64,000 nt of DNA from Rhizobium aethiopicum (GCF_014197535.1 NZ_JACIFV010000014.1:87932-151931), one strand, 5' to 3'. Positions 7,673 to 19,430 are shown, counted from the stretch's first letter. The notes: generated by a model not told the origin, from the letters alone. Translations and numbers: made by a program.

Positions 7673-8449
7673 ATGCAGATGTCCGAAATGCAACTGACGA
7701 AACGCCGCCTCCTGGGTGGGATCGCCATCGCCGCAGCTGCCGCAGCGCTTGCCGCCTGCAACGACAGCAAGGACGCTGCCGATGCATCGTCTTCCGGCAA
7801 GACCATGGCCGACGGCACCAATGTCGATACCATGCAGACGGCGGCCACCTCGGCGGGGGACATGCCGCAATCCGACGGCGATGTCGACATGGCCGAGGTG
7901 CTGAAGCCTGGCGCGCTGCCCGAGATGGCGCTTGGCAAGGCCGACGCGCCGGTCAAGATCGTCGAATACATGTCGATGACCTGCCCGCATTGCGCCCATT
8001 TCCACAACACCACCTTCGACGCCATCAAGCAGAAATACGTCGATACCGGCAAGGCGCAGTTCATCATCCGCGAATTCCCCTTCGATCCGCGCGCTGCCGC
8101 CGCCTTCATGCTCGCCCGCTGCAGCGCCTCCAATCCGGAGCAGCTGAGCACGCCGGAACAGTATTTCCCGATGGTTTCGATGCTATTCAAGCAGCAGCAG
8201 GTCTGGGCCGCTGCCGATGATGGCCGCGCTGCATTGCTGCAGATGTCGAAGCTTGCCGGATTTACTGAGGATAGCTTCACGAAATGCTTGACGAACCAGA
8301 AGCTTCTGGATGAAGTGAACGCCACGCGGGAAAGGGGATCGAAGGATTTCGGCGTCAACGCCACGCCAACCTTCCTCATCAATGGCAAGCGCTATTCTGG
8401 AGACATGCCGGTTGACACCATGTCGAAGCTCATCGACAGCCTCATCTGA
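7673..8449 (+). CDS. DsbA-family thiol-disulfide oxidoreductase, probable lipoprotein
   Basis: The 258-residue product (start ATG 7673; nearby ATGs at 7679 and 7688 are also possible) carries TKRRLLGG followed by a long Ala stretch and LAAC, so it combines a twin-arginine-like signal with a lipobox at Cys29. The thioredoxin fold starts near residue 92 (APVKIVEYMSMTCPHCAHFH), with the redox pair CPHC at 104-107 and the cis-Pro loop VNATPTFLI near the C-terminus. It probably introduces or shuffles disulfides in periplasmic proteins while anchored to a membrane. GGGGAA precedes the start. It is the gene before smc, separated by a RIME repeat. Confidence 0.92.
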   Translation: MQMSEMQLTKRRLLGGIAIAAAAAALAACNDSKDAADASSSGKTMADGTNVDTMQTAATSAGDMPQSDGDVDMAEVLKPGALPEMALGKADAPVKIVEYMSMTCPHCAHFHNTTFDAIKQKYVDTGKAQFIIREFPFDPRAAAAFMLARCSASNPEQLSTPEQYFPMVSMLFKQQQVWAAADDGRAALLQMSKLAGFTEDSFTKCLTNQKLLDEVNATRERGSKDFGVNATPTFLINGKRYSGDMPVDTMSKLIDSLI

Positions 8450-8528
8450 ACCGGACCGTTCGACCATTACGGGCGACGGCGAAAGCCGTGCGCCCGTTTT
8501 TGGTTTTCAGAGCAGTTTGCGGGCGTGG

Positions 8529-8685
8529 CCCCCTCATCCGCCCTACGGGCACCGAGCGGGGTCGAGCCGCGGGTCTCGACCCGTCCTTCGGACCCCCGCT
8601 GGGGAGAAGGGGGAATCGAGACGTCGCGGCACATCCCCTTCGCCCCAGCGGGGAGAAGGTGGCCCGAAGGGTCGGATGAGGGGGC
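8529..8685. repeat. RIME-like palindromic mosaic element
   Basis: Starts CCCCCTCATCCGCCCTACGG and ends AGGGTCGGATGAGGGGGC, with inner arms GGGGAGAAGG and CCCCAGCGGGGAGAAGG. These are the arms of the rhizobial RIME1-type element. It fills most of the gap before smc, so it lies between the DsbA-like gene and the smc start, and the smc promoter must lie in or near it. Confidence 0.8.
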
Positions 8686-8707
8686 TTCCTGCCGTGGATA
8701 TTTCCGC

Positions 8708-11700
8708 ATGAAGTTCAACAAGCTGCGCCTGGTCGGCTTCAAATCCTTCGTCGAGCCGACCGAATTCATCATTGAGCGGGGGCTGACCGGCGTGGTCGGG
8801 CCGAACGGCTGCGGCAAGTCCAATCTCGTCGAGGCGCTGCGCTGGGTGATGGGCGAGAATTCCTACAAGAACATGCGCGCCTCCGGCATGGACGACGTGA
8901 TCTTTTCCGGCTCGGGAAACCGCCCGGCCCGCAACACCGCCGAGGTGGCGCTCTATCTCGACAATGGCGAGCGGACCGCACCCGCCGCCTTCAACGACAG
9001 CGACGAGATCCAGGTCACCCGCCGCATCGAGCGTGAACAAGGCTCGCTCTATCGCATCAACGGCAAGGAAAGCCGCGCCAAGGATGTGCAGCTGCTCTTT
9101 GCCGACGCCTCCACCGGCGCCCGCTCGCCCTCGATGGTTGGCCAGGGCCGCATCGGCGAGCTGATCCAGGCAAAGCCGCAGGCCCGCCGCCAGCTCCTGG
9201 AAGAGGCGGCCGGCATCTCCGGCCTGCATTCGCGTCGCCACGAGGCCGAACTGCGGCTGCGCGCCGCCGAAACCAATCTCGAGCGCCTCGACGACGTCAC
9301 CTCACAGCTCGAAAGCCAGATCGAGAGCCTGAAGCGCCAGGCCCGCCAGGCCAACCGCTTCAAGACGCTTTCGGCCGATATCCGCGCCCGCGAGGCAATG
9401 CTCCTGCATATCCGCTGGGTGCAGGCCAAGGAGGCCGAGGCCGAGGCCGACAGCGCCCTCAACCAGGCAACCGTTATCGTCGCCGAAAAGGCACAGATCC
9501 AGATGGAGGCCGCCAAGCAGCAGGGCATCGCCAGCCTGAAGCTACCGGAACTGCGCGAGGGCGAGGCGCGCGCCGCCGCCGCCCTGCAGCGCCTGCAGAT
9601 CGCCAGGAGCCAGCTGGAAGAGGACGCCGGCCGCATCCTGCGCCGCCGCGACGAACTCACCCGCCGTCTCGCCCAGCTTGCCGAGGATATCCGCCGCGAG
9701 GAGCGGCTGGTGGCCGACAATGCCGTCATCCTCGCCAAGCTCGATGCCGAAGAAGCCGAAATTTCCGAGATCCTCGCCGATTCCGGCCGGTTTGCCGAAG
9801 AAACCCGCGAGGCTTTCGAAGGCGCTGCGGCGAAACTTGCCGACAGCGAGCGCATCTTCACGCAGCTGACGGCCGAGCGGGCGGAAGCCGCCGCCGGCCG
9901 CAACCAGCTGGAGCGCGCCATTCGCGATCTGACCGACCGCCGCATGCGCCTCGAACGCCAGATGCACGAGGCGAACGGGGAATTGTCGGCCATCGCAGAG
10001 AAGATATCAGGCCTGCCCGATCCGGACGAAAAACGCACGATCGTCGAAGCCGGCGAAATCGCGCTCGCCGATGCCGAAGCCGCCGCCCAGACGGTCGAGC
10101 AGGCGCTGGCCGCCGCCCGCCAGGCCGAGGCACTGTCGCGCGCGCCGGTCGATCAGGCCCGCTCCGGCCTGAATGCGCTGGAAACCGAAGCCCGCACCAT
10201 TTCCCGCATGCTCGCTGCCGGTGCGGCCGCCGGCAAGTTTCCGCCGGTTGCCGAGGAGCTGAAGGTCGATCGCGGCTTCGAGACGGCGCTCGGTGCCGCA
10301 CTCGGCGACGATCTGGAATCGCCGCTCGATGCCGAGGCGCCGGCCCACTGGTCAGACAATGGCGACGGCGCCGGCGATCCGGCGCTGCCCGAAGGCACCG
10401 TGCCGCTCATCGCCCATATCAGCGCGCCATCAGCTCTCACCCGCCGCCTGCGCCAGATCGGCCTGGTCGGGGAAGGGGAGGCGCGCTCGCTGATGGCGGC
10501 GCTGAAGCCCGGCCAGCGGCTGGTGACGAAAGAGGGCGCCGTCTATCGCTGGGACGGCCATGTCACCGGTGCCGACGCCCCGAGCGCTGCCGCGCTGCGC
10601 CTTGCCCAGAAGAACCGTCTGGCCGAACTCGAAAGCGAAGCGGCAATTGCCCGCGACGTGCTTGCCGAGGCCGAGGAGCGGCAGGCCGCCGCCGCCGAAG
10701 CGATCCGTGTCGAGGAGCGCAGGCTCGCGGAAGCCCGCGACATGAGCCGGCTGGCGGCGCGTCATCTCGGCGAAGCGCGCGAGGCGCTGGCTGCCGCCGA
10801 GCGGGCCTCCGGCGATCTCATCCGTCGCCGCGACGTCGTCAGCGAAGCTGCGAGCCAGCTGGGCGCGCAACTGGAAGAAATCGGCGTCCAGGAAGAAAAT
10901 GCACGCATCGAGCTGGAGGAGGCGCCCGATCTGACGCTGATCGACGAGCGGCTGCGCTTCCAGCAGGCGGAGGTCGCGACCGATCGCGGCGCGCTCGCCG
11001 AAGCCCGCGCCCGCCATGAAAGCCTCGCCAGGGAAAACGAGGCCCGCCAGCGTCGCATCATGGCGATCGGCCAGGAGCGCGAGACCTGGCGCCAGCGGGC
11101 GGCAAGCGGCGAGGATCATGTCGCGACACTGCGCGAGCGCGAGGAAGAGGCGCGCGAAGAGGCGGCCGATCTCGAAATGGCGCCGGATGAATTCGACGAC
11201 AAGCGCCGGGCCCTGCTCAGCGAATTACAGAAGGCCGAGGAGGCGCGCCGCAATGCCGGCGATCTTCTGGCCGAAGCCGAACGCATCCAGCGCGATGCCG
11301 ATCACAAGGCGGCGACCGCGCTTTCCGAGCTTGCCGAATACCGCGAACGCCGCGGCCGCGCCGAGGAGCGCCTGGTCTCGGCCCGCGAGCGCCGGCAGGA
11401 AAGCGAAAGCCGCATTCGCGAGGCGCTGAACGTGCCGCCGCATGAGGCGCTTCGGCTCGCCGGCCTGCAGCCGATGCAGGCGCTGCCCGATCCGCGCGAG
11501 GTCGAGCGCGAGCTGGAGCGGCTGAAGATGGAGCGCGAACGGCTCGGCGCCGTCAACCTGCGCGCCGACGAGGAGCAGAAGGAGCTGAGCGAGAAGCTCG
11601 AAGCGCTGATCAAGGAGCGCGACGACGTCATCGACGCGATCCGCAAGCTGCGCGGCGCCATCCAGAGTTTGAACCGCGAGGGACGCGAGCGCCTGGTCGC

Positions 11701-12169
11701 CGCCTTCGACGTCGTCAACGGCCAGTTCCAGCGGCTGTTCACCCATCTTTTCGGCGGCGGCACCGCCGAGCTGCAGCTGATCGAATCCGACGATCCGCTG
11801 GAGGCCGGCCTCGAAATCCTGGCGCGGCCGCCCGGCAAGAAACCGCAGACGATGACGCTGCTGTCCGGCGGCGAGCAGGCGCTGACGGCGATGGCGCTGA
11901 TCTTCGCCGTCTTTCTCACCAATCCGGCGCCGATCTGCGTGCTCGACGAGGTGGACGCGCCGCTCGACGACCACAATGTCGAGCGCTACTGCAATCTGAT
12001 GGACGAAATGGCGGCCTCGACCGAAACCCGCTTCGTCATCATCACCCATAATCCCATCACCATGGCCCGCATGAACCGCCTCTTCGGCGTCACCATGGCC
12101 GAGCAGGGCGTCTCCACCCTCGTCTCCGTCGACCTGCAAACCGCCGAACGCCTGCGCGAGATTGCTTGA
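8708..12169 (+). CDS. smc: Chromosome segregation protein SMC
   Basis: SMC is the ATPase of the condensin-like complex that compacts and segregates the chromosome. From ATG 8708 (MKFNKLRLVGFKSF) the product has 1153 residues, the usual size; upstream in-frame codons fall in a RIME repeat. Walker A GPNGCGKS is at 31-38. Long coiled coils flank a hinge at roughly 480-640. The C-terminal head has the ABC signature LLSGGEQAL and Walker B with CVLDEVDAPLDD. No scpA or scpB is beside it. The whole coiled coil is very Ala/Glu/Arg-rich, as expected of high-GC DNA. Confidence 0.97.
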   Translation: MKFNKLRLVGFKSFVEPTEFIIERGLTGVVGPNGCGKSNLVEALRWVMGENSYKNMRASGMDDVIFSGSGNRPARNTAEVALYLDNGERTAPAAFNDSDEIQVTRRIEREQGSLYRINGKESRAKDVQLLFADASTGARSPSMVGQGRIGELIQAKPQARRQLLEEAAGISGLHSRRHEAELRLRAAETNLERLDDVTSQLESQIESLKRQARQANRFKTLSADIRAREAMLLHIRWVQAKEAEAEADSALNQATVIVAEKAQIQMEAAKQQGIASLKLPELREGEARAAAALQRLQIARSQLEEDAGRILRRRDELTRRLAQLAEDIRREERLVADNAVILAKLDAEEAEISEILADSGRFAEETREAFEGAAAKLADSERIFTQLTAERAEAAAGRNQLERAIRDLTDRRMRLERQMHEANGELSAIAEKISGLPDPDEKRTIVEAGEIALADAEAAAQTVEQALAAARQAEALSRAPVDQARSGLNALETEARTISRMLAAGAAAGKFPPVAEELKVDRGFETALGAALGDDLESPLDAEAPAHWSDNGDGAGDPALPEGTVPLIAHISAPSALTRRLRQIGLVGEGEARSLMAALKPGQRLVTKEGAVYRWDGHVTGADAPSAAALRLAQKNRLAELESEAAIARDVLAEAEERQAAAAEAIRVEERRLAEARDMSRLAARHLGEAREALAAAERASGDLIRRRDVVSEAASQLGAQLEEIGVQEENARIELEEAPDLTLIDERLRFQQAEVATDRGALAEARARHESLARENEARQRRIMAIGQERETWRQRAASGEDHVATLREREEEAREEAADLEMAPDEFDDKRRALLSELQKAEEARRNAGDLLAEAERIQRDADHKAATALSELAEYRERRGRAEERLVSARERRQESESRIREALNVPPHEALRLAGLQPMQALPDPREVERELERLKMERERLGAVNLRADEEQKELSEKLEALIKERDDVIDAIRKLRGAIQSLNREGRERLVAAFDVVNGQFQRLFTHLFGGGTAELQLIESDDPLEAGLEILARPPGKKPQTMTLLSGGEQALTAMALIFAVFLTNPAPICVLDEVDAPLDDHNVERYCNLMDEMAASTETRFVIITHNPITMARMNRLFGVTMAEQGVSTLVSVDLQTAERLREIA

Positions 12170-12210
12170 GATCTTGCGGCCCGGGCCTGTCAGCCTCCGG
12201 CTGATCCCGA

Positions 12211-12861
12211 TCAGCCCGCCGATGCGGCCTGGAAGACCGCCAGCTGCGCGGCGAAGGCGCGTTGATAGGCCGGCCGTGCTTCGGCGCGGGCGACATAGGC
12301 GGCGAGGCTCGGATAATCGTCCAGGATGTTTGACGATTTCAGCCGCAGCAGCACCGAGACCATCAGCAAGTCACCGGCGCTGAAGGCGCCATCGAGCCAG
12401 TCGGCATCGCCAAGATGAGCGGCAAGGCTGTCCAGCCGCCTGCGGATGCTGCCCTCGAGGGCACGCAGGCGCTGCTCGTACCAGGGCTCGTCGCGCTCGA
12501 GAATCCTGGCGAGGCTGTGCTCGAAGATCGGCGTCTCCACCGTGTTGAGCGCGGCAAACATCCAGGCGATCGCCCGCGCCCGGCCATCGGCATCCCCAGG
12601 CAACAGGCCGCCATGACGCTCGGCGATATGGAGAACGATCGCGCCTGACTCGAACAGGGTGAGATCGCCCTCCTCATAGGTCGGGATCTGGCCGAAAGGC
12701 TGACGCGCCAGATGCGCCGGCTCCTTCATCGTCTCGAACGTGACGAGACGAACCTCATAGGGCTGGCCCGCTTCCTCAAGCGCCCAGCGAACCCGCATGT
12801 CGCGCGCCAGGCCACGGCCGCGATCGGGCGAACGTTCAAAGGCGGTAATGGTGATCGTCAT
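12211..12861 (-). CDS. Glutathione S-transferase family protein
   Basis: From ATG 12861 (GGAG lies 5 bases upstream; an ATG at 12873 is less well placed) the product has 216 residues. An N-terminal thioredoxin-like domain contains the glutathione-binding pattern FGQIPTYEEGDLTLFESGAI, with cis-Pro and the ES pair that contacts the gamma-glutamyl group. The C-terminal all-helical domain contains DWLDGAFSAGDLLMVSVLLR, a typical GST N-capping region. Substrate unknown; detoxification or a side-chain isomerisation are both possible. It is convergent with smc, with a TCAGCC/GGCTGA hairpin between them. Confidence 0.92.
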   Translation of the reverse strand: MTITITAFERSPDRGRGLARDMRVRWALEEAGQPYEVRLVTFETMKEPAHLARQPFGQIPTYEEGDLTLFESGAIVLHIAERHGGLLPGDADGRARAIAWMFAALNTVETPIFEHSLARILERDEPWYEQRLRALEGSIRRRLDSLAAHLGDADWLDGAFSAGDLLMVSVLLRLKSSNILDDYPSLAAYVARAEARPAYQRAFAAQLAVFQAASAG

Positions 12862-13457
12862 CGTTTTCTCCATGGCTCGTTGCATTGAAGACGTGCGGCC
12901 AAACGGAATTCCGACAATTCTATCCGAGATCGTCGCCGGGCCAATCCACCGCATCCCCGGTCATTGGCTCGCGACCGGCAAACTCTCGATCGCCAATGGA
13001 CGACAATGCAGCCGCGCCGCGGCAAATCCTCGGCCACCTCTTGCCGCTGCCCCGGAAACCTTCGATCAGATCGTTTCTGACCCCCATTTCTCCTCCGCCT
13101 CATCGCTTCAAGAGTTGTTCACGGCGTCAGGGCGATTGCTCACCGGCCGGTCAGGCCCCGCGCTCGGGACGGAGTCCGCACAAATCGCGCGCAATTTTCC
13201 CGCATTCGGCGATAAACACCAAAAAAGGTCGGCTGTCTTGCGGTCCGTACCCCATTTGGGTGATGCTCTTTTCCCTGACTTGCATTAGAAGTTGTTTCAA
13301 CGCAACCTGATGACTTTGCTGAAGAGCGGGGCGGTCAAAGTTGCGGATTTGTCGAATTTGCGATGCGCTTTTCAGGTAGAGGGCAAGGACCTGGAAGCTG
13401 TTTGAGCAATCCCTGGAAATGCGAAGCGTCTCTTGAGGAGTTGCGGAAAACAAAGAT

Positions 13458-13569
13458 CAGGGCGGTTCCATGAATCGCCCTGGGTTGAGGGACCCCCCGT
13501 CCGGTTTTCCTGGCCGGACGGAAACAAGGCTTTGCGGGACATTGTTGCAGTCCCGCAAAGCTTTTTTTA
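13458..13569 (+). ncRNA. Candidate small RNA with three hairpins
   Basis: The 1-kb gap between the GST gene and ppdK contains three consecutive perfect stems on the plus strand: CAGGGCG/CGCCCTG at 13458-13482, CCGTCCGG/CCGGACGG at 13497-13521, and a 12-bp stem GCTTTGCGGGAC/GTCCCGCAAAGC at 13529-13561 followed by seven T. The last is a textbook intrinsic terminator with no gene ending close before it, since the upstream neighbour is on the other strand and starts at 12861. A free-standing small RNA is the simplest reading. The 5-prime end is not defined and may lie further left. It could alternatively be an attenuated leader of ppdK. Confidence 0.55.
13529..13569 (+). terminator. Strong intrinsic terminator
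   Basis: A perfect 12-bp stem with a 9-base loop (ATTGTTGCA) is followed by TTTTTTTAT. It ends the small-RNA candidate and separates it from the ppdK promoter region. Confidence 0.85.
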
Positions 13570-13729
13570 TGCCTTCTTCCCATCGGGCGAAGTTTCATGC
13601 CTTCGGCAGCCACTCTCGCGAAAATTATTGTGCGGCGCAGCATTTTTGCCGCATTTGTCGATTTTCATTTCAACTCCAAGGCATTAAGCTGAGTGATCAG
13701 GCTAATGACCTGCCTGCTTCTCTTTCGTC

Positions 13730-13752
13730 ATGCTCGGGCCTGTCCCGAGCAT
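13730..13752. repeat. ATGCTCGGG hairpin in ppdK upstream region
   Basis: ATGCTCGGG and CCCGAGCAT form a 9-bp inverted repeat with a 5-base spacer. Similar TCATGCTCGGG hairpins are scattered between rhizobial genes. No start codon or operator role is evident. Confidence 0.45.
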
Positions 13753-13872
13753 CTGCAACCGGCATAAGGCAGCAGATCCTCGCCACTAGGGCGGGGACGA
13801 CGCCCGAGGAAAGAGCGAGGTTTGTCGGCAGCCGAGGGATCACGCTGATCCCAATCTGGTGTTGGGGGGAAG

Positions 13873-16539
<2,667 letters not shown>

Positions 16540-16568
16540 GCCAGGCAGCCCTGCGGGCGCCCGGGCCG

Positions 16569-16844
16569 TCAGTGACGATAGCGCCAGCGATCGTGGTAGA
16601 TATAGGGCCCGTTCAGATCCCAGGCCATGCGGTTCATCATCTCCGCACTCTCAGCCCGCGATTCGGCCCGCCGGTCGAGATCGATGCGCTGCAGGCAGGT
16701 GGCGAACCCATCCGTACCGCGGCGGAAACCATAGCTCAGGCACCGCTGCTCATCCGCCGCCCGCCGCTCCTCCGGCGTGATCGTCTGGCAGGCGGAAAGA
16801 CCGGCGGTCACGGCGAGCAGGGCGAGGAGAAGGGAGAGGCGCAT
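16569..16844 (-). CDS. Small lipoprotein of unknown function
   Basis: From ATG 16844 the product has 91 residues. A short signal peptide (MRLSLLLALLAVTAGLSAC) ends in a lipobox LSAC. The mature part contains Cys residues in EQRCLSYGFRRGTDGFATCL, a pattern seen in many small rhizobial lipoproteins, and ends NGPYIYHDRWRYRH. It is convergent with ppdK, 29 bases apart. Function unknown; envelope location is supported by the lipobox. Confidence 0.85.
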   Translation of the reverse strand: MRLSLLLALLAVTAGLSACQTITPEERRAADEQRCLSYGFRRGTDGFATCLQRIDLDRRAESRAESAEMMNRMAWDLNGPYIYHDRWRYRH

Positions 16845-16946
16845 TGGGGTATTCCTTGCTTTTCCCTGAGGAAATGCCATTTGGGCGAGGGCGTCAAGCG
16901 AGCGAACGCCGAGATGGGTCGATGACGTGAATGGTGTGCCGTGCGG

Positions 16947-17068
16947 CCCCCTCATCCGACCCTTCGGGCCACCTTCTCCCCGCTGGGGCGAAGGGGTTAT
17001 GCCGCGACCTCTCGATTCCCTCTTCTCCCCAGCGGGGAGAAGGTGCCCGTAGGGCGGATGAGGGGGCC
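16947..17068. repeat. RIME-like palindromic mosaic element
   Basis: CCCCCTCATCCGACCCTTCG with CCTTCTCCCCGCTGGGGCG forms the left arm; CTTCTCCCCAGCGGGGAGAA with GCGGATGAGGGGGCC forms the right arm. Two inner palindromes and inverted outer arms match RIME1 layout. Confidence 0.8.
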
Positions 17069-17122
17069 GCCGACGCCGAGGCTAACCTCAAAAAAGTGAG
17101 GTGTGCAAAAGGGGACGTTTTG

Positions 17123-17314
17123 CTACGCCGCCCCGGCCGGATCCCCGATCGGCAGCAATGCCGGGTCAAGCGGCGGGTCTTGCGGGTTCTTGGTGTCGCC
17201 CGGGTCCTGCGCTGGTGTCAGCGGTGGTTTTTCCTGGGTGCGGTCGGGAACGCCGGGTGTCGGCGTCGGGCCGCGTGGGGTATCGGCATTCGGAATCGGG
17301 TCTCTGTTGGGCAT
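17123..17314 (-). CDS. Small proline-rich protein
   Basis: An excellent ribosome site, AAGGAGG, lies seven bases before ATG 17314, which makes this short gene convincing. The 63-residue product (MPNRDPIPNADTPRGPTPTP) is rich in Pro, Asp and Thr, has no Cys, no signal peptide and no membrane segment, and is probably disordered. It ends PIGDPAGAA. No family recognised. It is divergent from the zinc-ribbon-like gene at 17432. Confidence 0.65.
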   Translation of the reverse strand: MPNRDPIPNADTPRGPTPTPGVPDRTQEKPPLTPAQDPGDTKNPQDPPLDPALLPIGDPAGAA

Positions 17315-17431
17315 GATCGCCTCCTTTTGAAAAAAGGAACGGCAGCCCGGGCAGATGGTTCCACTTTCGCCGCCCACCTATGCACAAGGGGCATTCCTCT
17401 GTATGAGGGGCTTGCAAATATTGGAACGAGC

Positions 17432-17677
17432 ATGGCTATCCGCGATCGATTTTCGAAGAAACTGAACTGCCCGCAATGCGGCAATGCGGGTTTTGCCGAG
17501 GCTTCGGAGATCGATGATCCCAAGCGCAAACATCCGGATTTCAAGGTCGATCAGCTGCCGCGCGGCTTTGGCGTGCAGCGGGCTTCCAACCACCAGGAAA
17601 GCTTCATGATCAAATGCGAATGCGGTCGCAAATTTCCCTTCCGCAGCCTGGCGGAAGCCGCAGCCGAGCGGCGCTAG
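17432..17677 (+). CDS. Small zinc-ribbon-like protein
   Basis: The 81-residue product has a C-x2-C pair (Cys13, Cys16, in LNCPQCGNAGFAE) and a second C-x-C pair (Cys62, Cys64, in IKCECGRKF), so it can form a four-Cys zinc ribbon. The middle is basic. Start ATG 17432 has only GGAACG upstream. Function unknown; DNA or RNA binding is possible. Confidence 0.7.
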   Translation: MAIRDRFSKKLNCPQCGNAGFAEASEIDDPKRKHPDFKVDQLPRGFGVQRASNHQESFMIKCECGRKFPFRSLAEAAAERR

Positions 17678-17692
17678 AAATCTCGGTCGAGC

Positions 17693-18079
17693 TCAGATCC
17701 GCTCCAGCACCTCGATGAAGGCATCGGCAAAGCGCACGAGATGGGCGGTCTCCTCATCGGGCGCCTGCATGCGGATTTCGGTGCCGTTATGGTCGAGCAG
17801 CGCCAGCACGACGCGCATGCTCCCGCCATCGGGAATGCGCAGGACGGCGATGCGGCGGCAATCCTCGATCAGGCCGGCGGCCGGCAGGTCGAACAGCAAT
17901 TCGCCGCCGGAACGGCCGGCGGCCTGGCGAACCGCCTCGCAGAAGCCGGCATCGCCACCGGCATAACCTTCGAGCGACAGTTCGAGCTCGACGAGCTCCA
18001 TCGGCAGCGCCGGTTCGGTGTGATCGATCCCGCCAAGCGCAGACGCCTGCGGCCTTGCTGCTATCTCGGGTGAAATCAT
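17693..18079 (-). CDS. Conserved hypothetical protein, 128 residues
   Basis: AGGAGAG precedes ATG 18079. The product is acidic, begins MISPEIAARPQASALGGIDH, and has alternating strands and helices with no signal peptide or membrane segment. A segment MRVVLALLDHNGTEIRMQAP followed by a helix FADAFIEVLERI at the C-terminus looks like a small compact alpha/beta domain. No family is recognised. It is convergent with the zinc-ribbon gene. Confidence 0.7.
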   Translation of the reverse strand: MISPEIAARPQASALGGIDHTEPALPMELVELELSLEGYAGGDAGFCEAVRQAAGRSGGELLFDLPAAGLIEDCRRIAVLRIPDGGSMRVVLALLDHNGTEIRMQAPDEETAHLVRFADAFIEVLERI

Positions 18080-18308
18080 CCCGTCTCTCCTGTCCGTGAC
18101 TTTGGAGATGAAACCGCGGCAGAATGGCCTTTTTTTGACATATCAGCAAGGGCTTATGAAGTGGGCGGCCGATTGCCCGGCGGTCTCCGCCGAATTCCAT
18201 CTGATATTCCGAGACAACAGTTTCAATTCAGCCGAATCTTGCACTAAACAAGAAGAAGGCGATTTGCGTGGTTGAGGACGCGGCGCTGACGAGCAACCGG
18301 TAAGTTTG

Positions 18309-19217
18309 ATGGCCATCCGCTACGACCGCCCCGTTTCCAGCGCCGCCCGCTTTTCGCGGCTGCTCGGGGCATTTTCCCTGGTTCTGGCGCTCGCCGTGCT
18401 GATCGCCCATCGTTTCGGCGGGCTTGCCACCCCTTATCTGGTGCTGCTTTTGATCTTTGCCGCCGGCTGCGCGCTGCTCACCGCACTGCTCGCCGCGATC
18501 GGCCTGCGCAGTCTCTGGCTGACCGGCGCCGAGGGCGGGCTCGCCGCACTCGCGGCGCTGATCTATGCTGCCTTTCCGCTTGGTATCGGCGCCGTGGCCG
18601 CCGAACGCTACCTCAGCCTGCCTGCGATCTACGATGTCTCCACCGATCCGGTCGCAGCACCCGAGTGGCTGTCGCCGCCGAAATCCGACCAGATCTGGCT
18701 GAAGCGCAATCCGCTGGTGACGCCGGAGGATCGCGAAAAGCAGATGGAGGCCTATCCCGAACTGACCGGCCGGCGCTATGAAGGCGCGCTAGACCGCGTG
18801 CTGGAGGCGGTGCGCAAGGTTGCCAAGCAGAGCGGCTTCACGATCGTCAAGAGTACCGGCACGACCGAGCCGGACCGCGATCTCGAGGACGGGCCGGCAA
18901 AGCCCGCCCCCGGCGACGACGCCGTGACCGACGCGCCCGGCATCATTCCCGTTCCGACGCCGCGCCCCTATGACGACGACGTCGCCAAGCTGATCCGCGG
19001 CGCCAACGGCGTGACGCTGCAGGCGACCACCCGCACGCTGATCCTCGGCCTGCGCTTCGATATGATCATCCGGCTGCGCGAAGAGGCCGAAACCACCTTC
19101 GTCGACATCCGCGTCGCCTCCCGCTACGGCCAGCACGACCTCGGCCTCAGCGCCGAAATCGCCGGCGATTATCTGAAGGCGCTGGACGCTGAACTTTTGG
19201 GAATTGCGGGTGGGTGA
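18309..19217 (+). CDS. Membrane protein with DUF1499 domain
   Basis: The 302-residue protein has three hydrophobic segments in the first 110 residues (around FSLVLALAVLIAHRF, YLVLLLIFAAGCALLTALLA, and GLAALAALIYAAFPLGIGAV), followed by a soluble domain with YEGALDRVLEAVRKVAKQSG and LRFDMIIRLREEAETTFVDI, typical of DUF1499. A Pro/Asp-rich insert (about residues 190-225) splits that domain. The soluble part is probably periplasmic. Function of DUF1499 is unknown. Confidence 0.85.
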   Translation: MAIRYDRPVSSAARFSRLLGAFSLVLALAVLIAHRFGGLATPYLVLLLIFAAGCALLTALLAAIGLRSLWLTGAEGGLAALAALIYAAFPLGIGAVAAERYLSLPAIYDVSTDPVAAPEWLSPPKSDQIWLKRNPLVTPEDREKQMEAYPELTGRRYEGALDRVLEAVRKVAKQSGFTIVKSTGTTEPDRDLEDGPAKPAPGDDAVTDAPGIIPVPTPRPYDDDVAKLIRGANGVTLQATTRTLILGLRFDMIIRLREEAETTFVDIRVASRYGQHDLGLSAEIAGDYLKALDAELLGIAGG

Positions 19218-19230
19218 GCAACGGTGGCGC

Positions 19231-19430
19231 GAAGCGCCAGCAATCGATCCAGTGAATCGATTGCAGTTGCGAACGCCCTGAGCCCAAGCGAAGGGCCGGG
19301 AGAGGGTGCGGCAGACGCGACCCCTGATCCGGCGGCGCAAAGCGCCAGCAATCGATCCAGCGAATCGATTGCAGTTGCGAACGCCCTGAGCCCAAAGCGA
19401 AGGGCCGGGAGAGGGTCCGGCAGACTCGAC
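19231..19430 (+). repeat. Tandem duplication with 108-bp period
   Basis: AGCGCCAGCAATCGATCCAG occurs at 19233 and again at 19341, and the following bases (AATCGATTGCAGTTGCGAAC, then GAGCCCAA..GCGAAGGGCC) match in both copies with few changes. Each unit contains the near-palindrome AATCGATCCAGTGAATCGATT. The duplication is in the gap 19218-19798, which has no supported gene. Confidence 0.75.

Noticed and set aside
13151..13453. A 100-codon minus-strand frame starting with TTG in the gap before ppdK
   Set aside because: No clear ribosome site, weak start, no recognised family; its start lies beside the small-RNA candidate. It could still be a real small gene, so it deserves a conservation check.
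19231..19430. The direct repeats as a possible CRISPR array
   Set aside because: There are only two copies of a 108-bp unit without regular spacers and no cas genes in the window.
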